DNA of 64,000 nt, taken from contig NZ_VNWN01000007.1 in the NCBI RefSeq assembly GCF_012720115.1, positions 310,001 to 374,000 on the forward strand, in the 5' to 3' direction. This document shows, in pieces, positions 28,683 through 37,792 of the stretch. Each line of letters begins with the position of its first letter. The stretch's first letter is position 1. Made by a program: the position numbers and the translations under genes. The notes under the pieces are model-generated. The model made no database searches. It was not told where the DNA came from and worked only from the letters and a program-made list of their open reading frames with translations. The stretch is from Sneathiella chinensis. Its GTDB lineage: Bacteria; Pseudomonadota; Alphaproteobacteria; Sneathiellales; Sneathiellaceae.

Positions 28683-29750
28683 TTACGGGAACAGGGGCGC
28701 TTGCTCCAGTCCCGCGGTTTCTTCAAGACCAAACATCAGGTTCATGTTCTGGATTGCCTGACCGCTGGAGCCCTTGACCAGATTGTCAATGGCCGCAATC
28801 ACCAGCGCCCGGCCGGGAATACGATCCTCGAACACACCGATCACACAATTATTCGATCCCCGGACCATCTGAGTCTGGGGAATGGCGCCGGCGGACAACA
28901 CCCGGACAAAGGGCTCACCCTGATACCGGTTTTCAAACTCTGACCGCAGGTCCGCAGCCGTTTTCCTCTCGCTCAACCGAACGTGGCAGGTCACCAACTC
29001 GCCCCGGCTCATGGGAACCAGATGGGGGACAAAGTTGACCCGAACGTCCGCTGCTGCAAGACCCGCAAATTTTGCCACTTCCTGCTCGATTTCCGGGGCG
29101 TGCCTGTGGCTTGCCACCGCGTAAGGGCTCAGCCCTTCGCCAGCTTCACAGAAAAGCGTGTTCTGCTTCAATCCGCGCCCGGCCCCACTGACGCCGGACT
29201 TGGCATCAATCACCAGATCCAGCGGATCAACCAGCCCGGCCTCAACCAGCGGCAACAGCGCAATCAGGGTCGCGGTCGGGTAACAGCCGGGGCACGCGAC
29301 CAGACGGGCATCCCGCACCTGATCCCGGTACAACTCTGTCAGGCCGTAAACCGCCTCTTTCTGAAGGTCCAGCGCCGTGTGTTCCCCGCCGTACCATTCG
29401 GCATAGGTTTTCGGGTCCCGCAAACGGAAGTCGGCGGACATATCCACCACCTTCACCGTTTTCGGCAGGGTCGCGATAATTTCCTGTGTGGTCCCGTGGG
29501 GAAGGCCGCAAAAGACCACATCCACGGAATTCCAGTCCGCATCCTCAACAGAGACCATGTCCGGCAAACCATAGCCCCCAAGATGAGGGTAGACTTCCTC
29601 AACGCTCTGTCCGGCTTTACGGTCGGCGGTCAGCAGGGTCAGTTCAACAGACGGGTGCCGCAGCAAAAGCCGCATGGCTTCCGCCCCGGTATAGCCACTG
29701 GCCCCCAGGATACCGGCCTTGATCTTTTTTGATGTTGCTGTCGCTGTCAT
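28683..29750 (-). CDS. argC: N-acetyl-gamma-glutamyl-phosphate reductase
   Basis: NADPH-dependent third step of arginine synthesis, 355 residues (the longer ArgC type). GASGYTGAEAMRLL is the nucleotide fold, LVACPGCYPTA holds the catalytic Cys, and HRHAPEIEQE the conserved His. It lies 42 bases after a small unknown gene on the same strand. Confidence 0.97.
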   Translation of the reverse strand: MTATATSKKIKAGILGASGYTGAEAMRLLLRHPSVELTLLTADRKAGQSVEEVYPHLGGYGLPDMVSVEDADWNSVDVVFCGLPHGTTQEIIATLPKTVKVVDMSADFRLRDPKTYAEWYGGEHTALDLQKEAVYGLTELYRDQVRDARLVACPGCYPTATLIALLPLVEAGLVDPLDLVIDAKSGVSGAGRGLKQNTLFCEAGEGLSPYAVASHRHAPEIEQEVAKFAGLAAADVRVNFVPHLVPMSRGELVTCHVRLSERKTAADLRSEFENRYQGEPFVRVLSAGAIPQTQMVRGSNNCVIGVFEDRIPGRALVIAAIDNLVKGSSGQAIQNMNLMFGLEETAGLEQAPLFP

Positions 29751-29792
29751 TTTTCTTGTGCGAACCGCTTCCGGCTCGCTCCCTTTTTGAGA

Positions 29793-30125
29793 TTATTCTG
29801 TCAGGTAGGATTTGTGTTCGCCCTTCAAAACCTTATCGGCGAACCAAATCAGGATGTTCAAATCAAAACTTTCGCGTTCCTCTTCCCCTAATCGCAAGGG
29901 GCCGCGTTTCAGTCCTGCCAGAATCTCTTTTTGCGCCTTCCGCAGAAGCGCATTGCGAACGGATCCCCGCACATCAAGCTGATCCGTCATCTCGGTAATC
30001 AGTTCCTCGCCGGTCAGGCGATGGGAATAGCCCTTGATGGTCAAAGTAAAAGCATCTTCGGAAACCGCAGTAATTCCAAGGTCTTCCAGAGTGACATTTT
30101 CCATAGTCTTGATCGGGTATTCCAC
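29793..30125 (-). CDS. Hypothetical protein upstream of argC
   Basis: A 110-residue soluble protein, mixed alpha/beta, acidic in the first half with a KRG basic patch later. The start is GTG 30125 or ATG 30104. The family is not recognised. It shares strand and likely transcript with argC. Confidence 0.6.
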   Translation of the reverse strand: MEYPIKTMENVTLEDLGITAVSEDAFTLTIKGYSHRLTGEELITEMTDQLDVRGSVRNALLRKAQKEILAGLKRGPLRLGEEERESFDLNILIWFADKVLKGEHKSYLTE

Positions 30126-30306
30126 TTTATTTTCTCACTGAAATCCATTGCTGAAAAGGTGAAGCTTTCTACATCATTTTGCCCCCTTTGCAAAGGCCCC
30201 TTCATCCGCGCCCCTGCCAGCGTGCCTTCCGCCGCCCAAAAGGACAGCGCAGGCAAAAAAAAGGGCGGAGCCGTTATCGCCTCCGCCCGGGTCCGGTTCT
30301 GACCGG

Positions 30307-31167
30307 TTATTTCACGCCCTTCTCGCGCTGTACCAGAATACTGATGAAGGCCAGAATGGCCGACACGATCATCAGCAGCAGCGAGATCGCGTTCAGGGCC
30401 GGTGTGGACCCCTCGCGCAGACGGTCAAACATGGTGATGGTCAGCGGCGAATCCGATGCCACCAGCATCAGGGTCGTATTGAAGTTTTCAAACGACATCA
30501 GGAAGGCCACGATCCCCGCCCCGACCAAGGCCGGTTTCAGGTAGGGAATGGTGATGGTCCAGACAGCGGTCATCTTGCTGGCCCCAAGGTTGAGCGCCGC
30601 CTCTTCCAGAGACAGGTCAAACTTGCGAAGCCGGGCGGAGATAACCAGCGTGCTGATTGTGGTGATGAAGGAGAACTGGCCCAAAATCACCAGCACAAGA
30701 CCCGGCCGCAGGAATTCCAGCTCCCATCCCAGAAGATCCTCCACCCCGTTCACGAGCGAGTTGGAGAATACCAGAATGGAAATACCCAGAATAATCCCCG
30801 GAATGACCAGCGGCAGCAGGGCCATCACATAGAGGACATTCTTGAACGGGAAGCTGTTACGTTCAAACAGGAACGCATTGCAGGTCCCCACAAACAGGGA
30901 CAGGACCGTCACCCAGAAGGCCACGAACAGCGACACCCCGACACCCTTCAGGATGCCCCGGTCATGAAAGACCCCCAACCGGGGTTCGGTATCATTGAAG
31001 AACCAGTCCAGCGTGAAGCCCTTCCACGGCAAGGACGGAAACAGGGAATCGTTGAACGCAAACACCGCCACAACAACCAGCGGCACCACCAGATAGATAA
31101 AGAACAGGGACACATAGGCGGCATAGATACCGCGGAATGTCCGTGACTGGGGAATGGATGAAATCAT
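30307..31167 (-). CDS. potI: Polyamine ABC transporter permease (PotI/PotC type)
   Basis: Inner-membrane permease of 286 residues with six hydrophobic segments. The EAA loop is LEEAALNLGASKMTAVWTITIPYLKP. It is the last gene of a potFGHI-ordered operon and would pair with the PotH-like permease upstream (11 bases between them). Substrate (putrescine or spermidine) is inferred from the family. Confidence 0.88.
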   Translation of the reverse strand: MISSIPQSRTFRGIYAAYVSLFFIYLVVPLVVVAVFAFNDSLFPSLPWKGFTLDWFFNDTEPRLGVFHDRGILKGVGVSLFVAFWVTVLSLFVGTCNAFLFERNSFPFKNVLYVMALLPLVIPGIILGISILVFSNSLVNGVEDLLGWELEFLRPGLVLVILGQFSFITTISTLVISARLRKFDLSLEEAALNLGASKMTAVWTITIPYLKPALVGAGIVAFLMSFENFNTTLMLVASDSPLTITMFDRLREGSTPALNAISLLLMIVSAILAFISILVQREKGVK

Positions 31168-31178
31168 GATACGCTCCC

Positions 31179-32042
31179 CTAACCCATTGTTTCAGACAGG
31201 GTCTGGCGGCTGAGTTTCAGACCGGCCCAGACAATCAGGGAAGACAGGATCAACAGCAGGAACCCGAAGGCCGCCCCCTGCTCCCAGTTGAAGCGGGTGA
31301 TGAACTGCGCGTAAATCTGCTCGGTGAACCACAGGCTGTCCTTGCCGCCCAGCAACACGGGCGTCAGATAGTTGCCAAGAGACAGCATGAACACCACGAT
31401 ACAGCCGGAAACAATACCCGGCATGGCATGGGGGATTACTACTTCCCGCAGCACGGTAAAGCCGTTGCCGCCAAGGTCGTATCCCGCCTCGATATAGCTG
31501 TCATCCAGACTTTCAAGGGTGCTCACCAACGGGACCACCATGAACAGCATGGACGAATAGACCAGACCCACAAGGATTGTCGCATCCGTATAAAGGAACT
31601 CGATCGGGCCATCGACAACGCCCATCCATTGCAGGGTGGAACTGACAATCCCCGTTTCCCGCAGCAGGATCATCCAGCCGAAGGTGCGGACCAGTTCACT
31701 GACCCAGAAGGGCAGCAAACACAGCACGAACAGAAACGCCTTCATCCGGCCTTTCAGCATCTTGGCAATATAGTAGGAGATCGGAAAAGCGATCAGCAAG
31801 GTGATGGCCGTGGTCAGGATGGACATGACGGCCGTCCGCGCGAAGGTGTTCCAGTAGAGCGGCTCGTTAAAGAACTCCATATAGTTGGCCATGCTGGTCT
31901 GATAGACCCGCGGCGCAACCTTTTCCCGGATTGACAGGAAGAACATGTCCACATGAGGCAGCAGGATCAGGGCAAACAGCCAGATCAGCAGCGGTGCCAT
32001 CAGAAGCAGCAGGCCCAGTTTTGAGGAATTTCCGAGCTTCAT
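31179..32042 (-). CDS. potH: Polyamine ABC transporter permease (PotH/PotB type)
   Basis: Inner-membrane permease, 287 residues, six membrane segments. The EAA loop is EAGYDLGGNGFTVLREVVIP. ATG 32042 is chosen because GGAGG precedes it and it overlaps the potG stop as ATGA; a longer frame to 32108 would overlap potG by 70 bases and has no such site. Part of the polyamine uptake operon. Confidence 0.9.
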   Translation of the reverse strand: MKLGNSSKLGLLLLMAPLLIWLFALILLPHVDMFFLSIREKVAPRVYQTSMANYMEFFNEPLYWNTFARTAVMSILTTAITLLIAFPISYYIAKMLKGRMKAFLFVLCLLPFWVSELVRTFGWMILLRETGIVSSTLQWMGVVDGPIEFLYTDATILVGLVYSSMLFMVVPLVSTLESLDDSYIEAGYDLGGNGFTVLREVVIPHAMPGIVSGCIVVFMLSLGNYLTPVLLGGKDSLWFTEQIYAQFITRFNWEQGAAFGFLLLILSSLIVWAGLKLSRQTLSETMG

Positions 32043-33184
32043 GCGACCTCCGCCCCGGAGGCTTTTCCGGCCTCTTGCGCAAAGCATTTGGCTTGGGACA
32101 GCTTCCATCCCAGATGCAGGTCCTGCCCGGCCCGCAGATCATTGAACTCGCCGGTTTGCGGCAGGGTAACCATGATCTCGCCGCCATTGGTCGGGTCCTG
32201 CACCAGAATACGGCTGTTGGCGCCATTGAACAGGACATTCTTGACCTGACCGGCAAGGCGATTTTCCATGCCCGACAGCGCGTCCGCCGACCGGCTGAGC
32301 GCGACACTTTCCGGGCGGACAAAGATATCGACCGCATCCCCGGTCTTGCAGCCCTGCCCGATACCGGTGGCGGTCAGGGTCAGGCCATCATCGGTGGCCA
32401 CCTGAACCTCACTCCCGGAGGTTGCCTTCACAACCCCTTTCCAGCGGTTGGTGTCGCCAACAAACCCGGCCACAAAGGCGGTTTTCGGATTATAGTAAAG
32501 GTCCTGCGGATCACCGACCTGCTCAAAGACACCGTTATTCATGACCGCCACCTGATCGGACATGACAAGCGCCTCGGACTGGTCGTGGGTGATATAGACA
32601 AAGGTGGTGCCGAACTGACTTTGAAGCTGTTTCAGTTCCACCTTCATGTGTTCCCGCAGTTTCAGGTCCAGCGCGCCCAGCGGCTCGTCCAGCAGCAATA
32701 CATCCGGGTCCAGAACCAGACAGCGGGCAATGGCGATCCGTTGTTTCTGTCCGCCGGAAAGCTGGTCAACCCGTTTGGGACCTGCGTCCGGCAGATTGAT
32801 CCGGTCCAGCGCAGACTGAACCTTGACCGCGATTTCCGCCTTGGGCACGCCCTGCCGCTTCAGGCCATAGGCGATATTTTCGGCCACTGTCATCATGGGA
32901 AACAGCGCCAGATGCTGGAACACCATATTCACGGGCCGCTTGTTGGGGGGCACCCCCAACATGGAACGGTTCTTGATACGGATATCCCCTTCATCCGGCT
33001 CCAGAAAACCGGCCAGCATCCGCAGCAAGGTGGTCTTGCCGCACCCTGATGGTCCCAGAATGGAAAAGAAAGATCCGTTCGGGATATTAAAGGAAATATT
33101 GTTTACAGCCGTAAACCCGCCAAACCGCTTTGTCAGGTTGCTGCATTCCAGATCAAACTCGCTCACGTCCGCTCCATTCGCCAT
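32039..33184 (-). CDS. potG: Polyamine ABC transporter ATP-binding protein (PotG/PotA type)
   Basis: ATPase of 381 residues from ATG 33184; the frame is open to 33235 but that part runs into the preceding hairpin. Walker A is GPSGCGKTT, the signature LSGGQKQRIA, Walker B VLLLDEPLGALD, and the switch His is in YITHDQSEAL. A C-terminal TOBE domain (about residues 290-370) is present. It overlaps potH by 4 bases. Confidence 0.92.
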   Translation of the reverse strand: MANGADVSEFDLECSNLTKRFGGFTAVNNISFNIPNGSFFSILGPSGCGKTTLLRMLAGFLEPDEGDIRIKNRSMLGVPPNKRPVNMVFQHLALFPMMTVAENIAYGLKRQGVPKAEIAVKVQSALDRINLPDAGPKRVDQLSGGQKQRIAIARCLVLDPDVLLLDEPLGALDLKLREHMKVELKQLQSQFGTTFVYITHDQSEALVMSDQVAVMNNGVFEQVGDPQDLYYNPKTAFVAGFVGDTNRWKGVVKATSGSEVQVATDDGLTLTATGIGQGCKTGDAVDIFVRPESVALSRSADALSGMENRLAGQVKNVLFNGANSRILVQDPTNGGEIMVTLPQTGEFNDLRAGQDLHLGWKLSQAKCFAQEAGKASGAEVA

Positions 33185-33222
33185 CCGGGATACCTTAAAA
33201 TTCACAATTAAAAATACAAAGA

Positions 33223-33250
33223 CGCCCCCTCGCATTTCTGCGAAGGGGCG
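33223..33250 (-). terminator. Intercistronic hairpin between potF and potG
   Basis: Stem CGCCCCCTCGC (33223-33233) with GCGAAGGGGCG (33240-33250), one mismatch. On the minus strand it is followed by TCTTTGTATTTTT. It would attenuate transcription after the binding-protein gene, giving more PotF than transporter. Confidence 0.7.
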
Positions 33251-33266
33251 CGCTCATCATCGTCGA

Positions 33267-34349
33267 TTAGTTGGACTGAGCCGCTTTCACACGATCCAGA
33301 ACCTTGCCTTCGATATCTTCAAGACCAGCCGGTACCGGAGGATACCATTTGATGTTGTCGATGGCTTCCGGCGGGAAGCTGTCCTGGAACTGCTTTTTCA
33401 GGGCCGGTTCTGCAAACTCATCCGCACCCTTGGACGCGGTGAAGTTGCCGGCAGAAGCGGTGATCATGGCCGCAATCTTCGGCTGCATCACAAAGTTGAT
33501 CCACTTGTAGGCGGCTTCCTCGTTCTTGGTCTTGGCCGGCAGCGCAAAGGTGTCGATCCAGCCAAGCGCACCGGATTTCGGCGCAACGAAGGTCACGTCA
33601 GCATTTTCCTGATTGAGCTTCCATCCACCTGTATCCCAGGCCATGGCTGCGGTGACCTCACCAGAGCGGATCAGGTTCATCAGGGCATCCCCACCGGACC
33701 AGTAGGATTTCACGTTGGATTTACAGTCGATCAGTTTTTCTTCGACCTTACCCATGATTTCGCTGTATTTGGCGGTGTCGTCATAGGCCGCAAACGGGTC
33801 CATTCCCATGGAGAAGGCGAAACCGATCAGGGTCGGACGCTTCAGACGGTAGGAGACCTTGCCGGCAACCGCTTCGGAACACAGGTCGGTATAGTCCGCA
33901 ATGGAACCGGCTTCCTTGCGGTTCACGATCAGGCCGCTTGTTCCCCAGATGTGCGGAACGCCGTAAACCTTGCCGTCAACCGTGGTGTTCTTCTTGGTGC
34001 CGTCCATCATGGAGGCGATGAACAGGTCAGCATTGATCTTGGACAGATCGATCGGCTTGTAGATTTCATGCTCGAACTGGGCACCGGCAATCCGGTCCTG
34101 GCTCGGCTGTGCCAGATCGAAGCCGGAACCACCTGTGGCCCGCAGCTTTGAAATCATGTCTTCGTTGTTGGATTTGGTGACCTCAACCTCGATGCCGGTT
34201 TCCTTCTGGAACAGCTCGATGACATTTTCCGGGGCATATCCCCCCCATGTCAAAAGACGCAGCGTTTCAGCATTGGCCGCACCGGAAAGTCCCAGAACGG
34301 ACGCACCGACCAAAAGCCCCGTCACCATTTTCAGTTTCTGTTTCAACAT
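33267..34349 (-). CDS. potF: Polyamine-binding periplasmic protein (PotF/PotD type)
   Basis: Solute-binding protein of 360 residues. A Sec signal peptide ends near ANAE (residues 1-27). Mature protein begins LRLLTWGGYAPENVI, typical of spermidine/putrescine-binding proteins. GAGGAGG precedes ATG 34349. First gene of the operon, followed by an attenuator hairpin and then potG, potH and potI. Confidence 0.9.
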   Translation of the reverse strand: MLKQKLKMVTGLLVGASVLGLSGAANAETLRLLTWGGYAPENVIELFQKETGIEVEVTKSNNEDMISKLRATGGSGFDLAQPSQDRIAGAQFEHEIYKPIDLSKINADLFIASMMDGTKKNTTVDGKVYGVPHIWGTSGLIVNRKEAGSIADYTDLCSEAVAGKVSYRLKRPTLIGFAFSMGMDPFAAYDDTAKYSEIMGKVEEKLIDCKSNVKSYWSGGDALMNLIRSGEVTAAMAWDTGGWKLNQENADVTFVAPKSGALGWIDTFALPAKTKNEEAAYKWINFVMQPKIAAMITASAGNFTASKGADEFAEPALKKQFQDSFPPEAIDNIKWYPPVPAGLEDIEGKVLDRVKAAQSN

Positions 34350-34683
34350 ATCGCGCCTCCTCGAATATTTGGCTGCTTGTTCGTATCAGATATACCAGCT
34401 TTGTCACACCAAACGCAATTTAACAAGCAAAATCAAATGTTTGCGGTAAATTTTTAATCTTAAAACCCAACAACGACAGCTCGTTTTGCGATGGTTCATA
34501 CCAGCGGATGACAACCCTACGCAACGGTGTTTTTCAAAGCAACGAATATTTCTTGAAAGAAATTTGACAATATTTCGAAAGATATTGAAACATTGCGAAA
34601 GCCTCCCTTGCCTTCCGTTTTTCTTGTCTTCCCCCAGACGAACGGATACCTTCTCCCCACAACCGACCGAGGGCGTTTTTACG
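34350..34683. promoter_or_regulatory. Divergent potF / lysE intergenic region with inverted repeat
   Basis: About 330 bases, AT-rich in the middle, holding promoters for both directions. CAATAT (34568-34573) and ATATTG (34582-34587) form an inverted repeat around TTCGAAAG. It overlaps a TTGACA at 34564-34569, as an operator for the lysE promoter might. No gene is visible. Confidence 0.4.
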
Positions 34684-35334
34684 ATGATACCCGATTTTTC
34701 GACCATACTGCTATTTTTATCTGCCGCCTTTCTTCTGACGGTCGCCCCCGGGCCTGACATCGTCTATGTGGCCATGCGGGGACTGGCGCAGGGACCACGA
34801 GCTGGCCTTGTTGCCGCGCTTGGGTTGGTCAGTGGCATTTTCGTCCATATCACGCTGGCTGCCCTTGGCCTGTCGGCGATTCTGGCATCCTCCCCCCTTC
34901 TGTTCGGCATCATCAAATATGCAGGGGCGGCCTATATCATCTATATCGGCTGGCAGATTGCGAAAAGCGGGCCGGTCCAGATGTCAGGCGACACGGCACA
35001 ACCGCCACTTGGCCGCATTTACCGCCAGACCATCCTCATGAATATCCTGAACCCGAAGGTGGCCCTGTTCTTCCTTGCCTTCCTGCCGCAGTTTGTGGAC
35101 ACCGATGCAGGCCACACCACAAGCCAGTTTGTCTTTTTCGGCGTCCTGTTCCAACTGACAGCCCTGTTCGTCATGGGGTCGGTCGGCCTGTTCGCCGGGT
35201 TCATCACCACCTTCCTCAGCCACAGCAAAAGCGGCGGCGCATGGATGACACGGGCCGCAGGCAGCACGGTCATGCTGCTGGGCGCCATCATTCCGGCCAA
35301 GGACCTTTGGGACCTGCTGAGAGAGGGCGCCTGA
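34684..35334 (+). CDS. LysE/RhtB family exporter
   Basis: Inner-membrane amino-acid or small-molecule exporter of 216 residues, starting at ATG 34684 with GAGGG 9 bases upstream. The longer open frame from 34486 is non-coding leader. The conserved N-terminal motif LTVAPGPDIVYVAMRGLAQGPRAG is present in part as APGPD, followed by about five to six hydrophobic segments. Substrate unknown. The stop lies in a 12-bp tandem repeat (35326-35349). Confidence 0.92.
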   Translation: MIPDFSTILLFLSAAFLLTVAPGPDIVYVAMRGLAQGPRAGLVAALGLVSGIFVHITLAALGLSAILASSPLLFGIIKYAGAAYIIYIGWQIAKSGPVQMSGDTAQPPLGRIYRQTILMNILNPKVALFFLAFLPQFVDTDAGHTTSQFVFFGVLFQLTALFVMGSVGLFAGFITTFLSHSKSGGAWMTRAAGSTVMLLGAIIPAKDLWDLLREGA

Positions 35335-35410
35335 CCCGGCGCCTGACCCGGCACCCACCCGGCACCCACCCGGCCCCACTCGGCGCCCAAACCTCAGCAG
35401 CCGCTAACCT

Positions 35411-36370
35411 CTACCGCTCCGTCAGGGACGGCAGGGTATCAATCATGCGCTTGTCATGGGTCGGGATAACCCGCAGGTCCGGGTATCGCTTCATCAGGTA
35501 ATGGATATCGGCCAGAACCTCGCGCAAATCCTCCATATCCAGATCCACCAGCGGCTGGGTCAAAGCAGGCCGAAGGGACGGAATATGAAGCGCCCTCTCT
35601 GCCCATGACACATCCCCGATAAACAACAGGCGCTCTCCTGCACCGGTGGTCACGAACATGCCAAGACTTCCCGCCGTGTGCCCCTTGAACGGCACGACAA
35701 CAACACTGCCATCCCCGTAAACATCCCATGACCGGTCATAGGTCTCAAAAGGCCCATCCTCGAAACGGATGAAACGCCACGGGAAATCCCCGTCATACTG
35801 CTCCCGGAAGAAGCCCGGCCCCTCTCCGCTTTGCATGGCCCATTTATATTCATCCTCTGTCACCGCGACGGGAAGCGCCGGAAAATCAGCGGCCACACCG
35901 GCATGATCCCAATGCAGGTGGGACAGCAGAACGAAATCAAGATCCCCCGCCCCGATCCCGGCACGGGCCAGTTGATCCACCGCCGGTTCATCCTTTTCGA
36001 ACTTGAACAATTCCCGCTGCCAGAAATTCATGTTGTTCTGGAACTGATCGTCAATATCCCGCCCAATACCCCCTTCGAACAGAAAACGGCCCTTTTCATG
36101 CTCCACCAGCACACCGGAAAACACGGAAACATGCGTCTCCGTCAGGCTGCCCCCCTGAAAGATCAGGGCTTCTGGCGATTGGTTGGACCCGGTCGAAAAG
36201 CCATACAACCGTACCGGCGCCATCTCAGCCGGGTCCATATTGATCCGGCTTTCCAGTACCGGCTTTTCCGGATATGACCCAAGGTCGATACGGGACGGCC
36301 AGGATGACCAGACCAACGCACCCGCCGCCGCACATAGCAGCCCAATACCGCCCAGCAATACCTTCTTCAT
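35411..36370 (-). CDS. Metallo-beta-lactamase-fold hydrolase, membrane-anchored or exported
   Basis: A 319-residue protein from ATG 36370; the open frame to 36589 is discarded because it overlaps the TetR gene. The N-terminus (MKKVLLGGIGLLCAAAGALV) is a signal anchor. Metal ligands are LSHLHWDHAG, FKGHTAG, FIGDVSW and the final IPTHDKR, a lactonase-like set. ATGA overlap with the TetR gene shows one operon, so the regulator probably controls it. Substrate is unknown; quorum lactones are one possibility. Confidence 0.88.
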   Translation of the reverse strand: MKKVLLGGIGLLCAAAGALVWSSWPSRIDLGSYPEKPVLESRINMDPAEMAPVRLYGFSTGSNQSPEALIFQGGSLTETHVSVFSGVLVEHEKGRFLFEGGIGRDIDDQFQNNMNFWQRELFKFEKDEPAVDQLARAGIGAGDLDFVLLSHLHWDHAGVAADFPALPVAVTEDEYKWAMQSGEGPGFFREQYDGDFPWRFIRFEDGPFETYDRSWDVYGDGSVVVVPFKGHTAGSLGMFVTTGAGERLLFIGDVSWAERALHIPSLRPALTQPLVDLDMEDLREVLADIHYLMKRYPDLRVIPTHDKRMIDTLPSLTER

Positions 36371-36963
36371 GACCTCTCCCCCTCCATCAAATTCACGATT
36401 ACCGGGACAAGCGTCCCCTTCAGCCGATCCAGCGGCCCCCTGTCCTGATATGTCCGGGCCAGCAACAAGGCCCCTTCCACCGCCGACAGGAACAGCTCCG
36501 CCCCTTGGCGGGCCTGCATTTCGCGGCTTCCATCCGGGGCCAGTATCCCTTGCAATGTTTCCTGCCACGCAGAATAGGCCCCGGCACACGCCCCCTGAAC
36601 CTTGGAAGAGACAGGCGACAACTCACCGGCCAGCGCCCCGATGGGGCAGCCCTTGGCATATCCAGACGCAGCCAGCATCTCGGCGAAATGATCAAGGATC
36701 GCGTCCAGCCTCGCTGTCAAGGTTCCCGCACTGTCGGCAACCATCCTCAAGCCTTCCAGTATCTGGTCCCGCCCCTGCTCCACTGCCGCGACGGCAATGT
36801 CTTCCTTGCCGCCCGGAAAATGGAAGTAAACCGACCCCTTCGGAACCTCTCCGGCCCGCGTAATATCGCTGAGGCCCGTTGCGGCGTAGCCTTTCTCCTG
36901 AAACAGGCCAGCCGCGGCCGCAACAAGCCGTTGCCGTGTCTGCTCCCCCTTCTTCATGCTCAT
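36367..36963 (-). CDS. TetR-family transcriptional regulator
   Basis: A 198-residue repressor from ATG 36963 (AAAGG upstream). The helix-turn-helix is GLSDITRAGEVPKGSVYFHF at about residues 33-52, with a ligand-binding helical C-terminal part resembling the TetR_C of YxaF/LmrA or NemR types. It sits upstream of the metallo-hydrolase (4-base overlap). A palindrome 34 bases before its start is a probable operator. Confidence 0.93.
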   Translation of the reverse strand: MSMKKGEQTRQRLVAAAAGLFQEKGYAATGLSDITRAGEVPKGSVYFHFPGGKEDIAVAAVEQGRDQILEGLRMVADSAGTLTARLDAILDHFAEMLAASGYAKGCPIGALAGELSPVSSKVQGACAGAYSAWQETLQGILAPDGSREMQARQGAELFLSAVEGALLLARTYQDRGPLDRLKGTLVPVIVNLMEGERS

Positions 36964-36996
36964 GAAGACCTTCCCTTTTTCTTGTCCCTCAATAAA

Positions 36997-37010
36997 ATAG
37001 ACCGGTCTAT
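36997..37010. promoter_or_regulatory. Putative TetR operator palindrome
   Basis: A perfect 14-bp palindrome, ATAGACCGGTCTAT, between the TetR gene and the divergent acetyltransferase gene. The TAGACC/GGTCTA half-sites are typical of NemR-type TetR regulators. It is likely the autoregulatory site and might also affect the divergent gene. Confidence 0.65.
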
Positions 37011-37141
37011 ATATTATTGATTTCGCGCCCATGGCAAGTATTTTCTCAGCGATCCCTCGCGCCCCTCCTTTTCAAAGATCAGGCGCAATCCCGTGCCGGT
37101 CATGCTACAACACTAGAAACCAACACCAGATCGAGGCTGCT

Positions 37142-37771
37142 GTGAAAGAAATCGACATCCGGCAATGGGACCGCCGTGGTTCATACGAGTTGTTCAGGAA
37201 AACGGCCAACCCTCATTTCAGCATCACCGCCGACATTGACGCCACCCGGTTCATGGAAGAGGTAAAACCCACAGGGATCAGCGTGTTCAATGGGGTTCTT
37301 TTTGCCATCATGACAGCCGTGAACAGCATCCCGGAAATGCGCCTGCGCCTGCGCGGTGATGCGGTGGTGGAACATGAGGTCACCCACCCGTCCTTCACCG
37401 TTCCCATCAAGGGCAACCAGTTTGCATTTTGTCAGGTGCGGTTCACGGATGACTGGACACGGTTCAATGCCCTTTGCACGGCGGAAATTGCCGCCGGGAA
37501 GGCCCAGACGGTCCTGACCCAAACCACCAAGACCGATGAATGGACCTATCTGTCCTGCGCCCCGTGGACCCACTTTACCGGCCTGACACATCCAACCAAT
37601 GGCCCGGATGATTGCATTCCGCGTATTGCCTGGGGCCGGATCAGCAAGATAAATGACCGCTGGAGCCTGCCCCTCAACCTGCAGGCGCATCATGCCCTCA
37701 TGGACGGTTATCACGCCTCCCTCTTCCTCCAGCGGACCGAGGAAACCCTGAAATCACATCCCTTTTCCTGA
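37142..37771 (+). CDS. Chloramphenicol O-acetyltransferase-like protein (type A fold)
   Basis: A 209-residue CatA-family trimeric acetyltransferase, close to the usual ~215. It starts at GTG 37142 (GAGG upstream); the frame open from 37031 adds unrelated sequence. The catalytic motif HHxxxDG is present as QAHHALMDGYH. FRKTANPHFSITADID and PSFTVPIKG are at the expected places. Whether it acetylates chloramphenicol or another substrate is unknown. It is divergent from the TetR gene across the palindrome at 37 kb. Confidence 0.9.
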   Translation: MKEIDIRQWDRRGSYELFRKTANPHFSITADIDATRFMEEVKPTGISVFNGVLFAIMTAVNSIPEMRLRLRGDAVVEHEVTHPSFTVPIKGNQFAFCQVRFTDDWTRFNALCTAEIAAGKAQTVLTQTTKTDEWTYLSCAPWTHFTGLTHPTNGPDDCIPRIAWGRISKINDRWSLPLNLQAHHALMDGYHASLFLQRTEETLKSHPFS

Positions 37772-37792
37772 AGGGCGGGCCGTCAAGGCCGG

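Noticed and set aside
34486-34683. 66-residue N-terminal extension of the LysE exporter
   Set aside because: No membrane or family features, and a good ribosome binding site precedes ATG 34684 where the conserved protein begins.
36371-36589. 73-residue N-terminal extension of the metallo-hydrolase
   Set aside because: It overlaps the TetR coding region and lacks family resemblance; a signal anchor begins at ATG 36370.
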